A stretch of DNA of 64,000 nucleotides. It comes from Calditerrivibrio sp. Its GTDB lineage: Bacteria; Chrysiogenota; Deferribacteres; Deferribacterales; Calditerrivibrionaceae. The notes beneath the pieces are model-generated. The model saw only the letters and a program-made list of their open reading frames with translations. It was not told the origin of the DNA and did not search any database. The position numbers were made by a program, and so were the translations under genes. The stretch lies in the NCBI GenBank assembly GCA_026415135.1, contig JAOAHS010000026.1, positions 1 through 64,000 on the forward strand, written 5' to 3'. Shown here in pieces: positions 63,101-64,000 of the stretch (position 1 is its first letter; every line of letters begins with the position of its first letter).

Positions 63101-64000
63101 ATGATATATTTAGATAATGTTGCTGGAACAAAGCCTGATAAGCGTGTAGTCGATAAGATGCTACCATTTATCACCGAGAAGTATGGTAACCCCAGTGCCC
63201 ATTTCTATCCATTAGGTAGGGAATCTTACTTGGCAATAGGTGAGGCTAGGGAACAGGTGGCTTCCCTTTTAAATGCTGATGTTGATGAAATTATTTTCAC
63301 CTCCTGTGGTACAGAATCCAATAACCTTGCCATTAAGGGTGTGGCAAACAGTTTCAAGTATGAGGGTAAAAACCATATTATCATATCTGAGATTGAACAT
63401 TTTTCTGTTCAAAATGTTTGTGTTAAGCTTTTAAACAATGGATATAGGGTCACAAAGATAAAGGTTGATAATTTTGGTAAGGTAAACCTGGATGATTTAA
63501 GAAGATCGATTTCTGATGATACACTGTTAGTATCTATAATGCATGCAAATCCAGAGATAGGAGTTATACAGGATGTGGAAACCATAGGTAGTATCTGTAA
63601 AGAAAGAGGGGTACTTTTTCATGTGGATGCTGTGGCTTCAGCAGGTCATGTTCCTATTGATGTTAAGCGGTTTAACTGTGATCTCCTGAGCATAGCTGGT
63701 CAGAATTTTTATGGTCCAAAGGGTGCAGGCGCATTATATGTGAAAAAAGGGGTTCATCTATCTCCACTTTTTGATGGTGGGTTTCAAGAAAATGGTTATA
63801 GAAGTGGTACAGAAAATGTGCCAGCAATAGTTGGTCTTGGTGAAGCAGCAAGGATTGCAAAAGAGGTGATGTCTGAATATACTGCAAAGATGATCAAGCT
63901 AAGGGATAAGCTGATTAATGAATTAAAGGGTATGTTTAGTTTCTTACATATTACTGGTGATGAAAAGGATAGGTTGCCAGGGCATGTCAGTTTCTGGATA
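63101..64000 (+). CDS. NifS/IscS-like class V aminotransferase fold protein, partial, without Schiff-base Lys
   Basis: About 300 codons are visible before the window ends, beginning MIYLDNVAGTKPD. NifS landmarks include TSCGTESNNLAIKG, IEHFSVQN, MHANPEIGVIQD, HVDAVASAGHVPIDV (PLP-ring Asp) and RSGTENVPAIVG. The normal SAHK-x-x-GPKG motif reads AGQNFYGPKG, so the His-Lys pair is Q201-N202, with Asn where NifS has its PLP-binding Lys202. The catalytic Cys lies beyond the window. It may be a divergent or inactive paralogue, or a distinct subfamily with another role. A ribosome site (GGGGG) and promoter precede it. Confidence 0.88.
   Translation, partial: MIYLDNVAGTKPDKRVVDKMLPFITEKYGNPSAHFYPLGRESYLAIGEAREQVASLLNADVDEIIFTSCGTESNNLAIKGVANSFKYEGKNHIIISEIEHFSVQNVCVKLLNNGYRVTKIKVDNFGKVNLDDLRRSISDDTLLVSIMHANPEIGVIQDVETIGSICKERGVLFHVDAVASAGHVPIDVKRFNCDLLSIAGQNFYGPKGAGALYVKKGVHLSPLFDGGFQENGYRSGTENVPAIVGLGEAARIAKEVMSEYTAKMIKLRDKLINELKGMFSFLHITGDEKDRLPGHVSFWI

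Noticed and set aside
1-64000. tRNA, rRNA, CRISPR arrays, insertion sequences or prophage genes
   Set aside because: Reading both strands gave no cloverleaf with CCA-like end, no rRNA core motif, no regularly spaced direct repeats, and no transposase or phage protein.

Overview
The window is about 64 kb of AT-rich, gene-dense chromosome from a motile, Gram-negative-type bacterium. It carries flagellin and FlaG, a type IV pilus motor, a CheW/CheZ-type chemotaxis protein, a two-barrel riboflavin synthase, the futalosine menaquinone enzyme MqnE, and two GH57 glucan enzymes with GalU and GalT. The combination of low GC, futalosine menaquinone, GH57 enzymes, Hsp20 and Lon with Geobacter-like conserved hypotheticals (DUF4911, DUF4416, DUF2062) fits a Deferribacterota-type organism such as Calditerrivibrio or Deferribacter. 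That assignment is an inference: there is no rRNA or tRNA gene in the window to test it.

Region 1 (1-10.1 kb) opens with the start of an AAA-ATPase gene (minus strand). A plus-strand sugar-modification operon follows (611-6936): an asparagine-synthase-like amidotransferase, a DUF354 protein, a Gfo/Idh oxidoreductase, a hexapeptide acetyltransferase, a DegT aminotransferase and a NadM-like nucleotidyltransferase, with a decayed gene remnant inside. A strong terminator closes it, followed by a sigma-28-like promoter, a long leader, a large flagellin and flaG. The layout suggests a nucleotide-sugar pathway feeding flagellin or surface glycan.

Region 2 (10.1-19.2 kb) holds housekeeping genes: elbB, a HemY-type oxidase, a small Cys-rich protein with ispF (driven by a promoter that overlaps the divergent hemY promoter), a HAD phosphatase, ybaK, trmI, priA, a polyphosphate:AMP phosphotransferase and a small membrane protein.

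Region 3 (19.2-29.8 kb, minus strand) reads as one operon from a good promoter near 29.8 kb: a REC/HD-GYP protein, mqnE, an unknown gene, a MEMO-family gene, galU, hsp20, lon, a DUF2062 protein, a ParA/MinD-like ATPase and a CheW-linker-CheZ fusion. The fusion is the most unusual gene here. It has a CheW head, a CheZ phosphatase tail with the catalytic Asp/Gln pair and a C-terminal CheY-binding peptide, and two internal repeats resembling the same class of CheY-binding peptide.

Region 4 (29.8-57.4 kb, minus strand) is a nearly unbroken run of about 33 genes: a glucan module (GH57 branching enzyme, DUF4912, galT, GH57 glucanotransferase), pilS-like/pilC/pilT/pilB, aroE, DUF502, upp, uraA, a YhaM-like nuclease, nusB with riboflavin genes, plsY, pgsA, an NtrC/PilR-like regulator, greA, xseA, ftsB-like, a diguanylate cyclase, DUF4416 and hfq.

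Region 5 (57.5-64 kb, plus strand) has a LUD-domain protein, a GAF/HD-GYP protein, a single-domain response regulator, birA, coaX, a TPR lipoprotein, a RodZ-like protein and the first 900 bases of a NifS-like gene in which the Schiff-base lysine position is Asn. One diguanylate cyclase and two HD-GYP proteins suggest that c-di-GMP signalling accompanies the motility genes. No CRISPR array, insertion sequence or prophage was seen.
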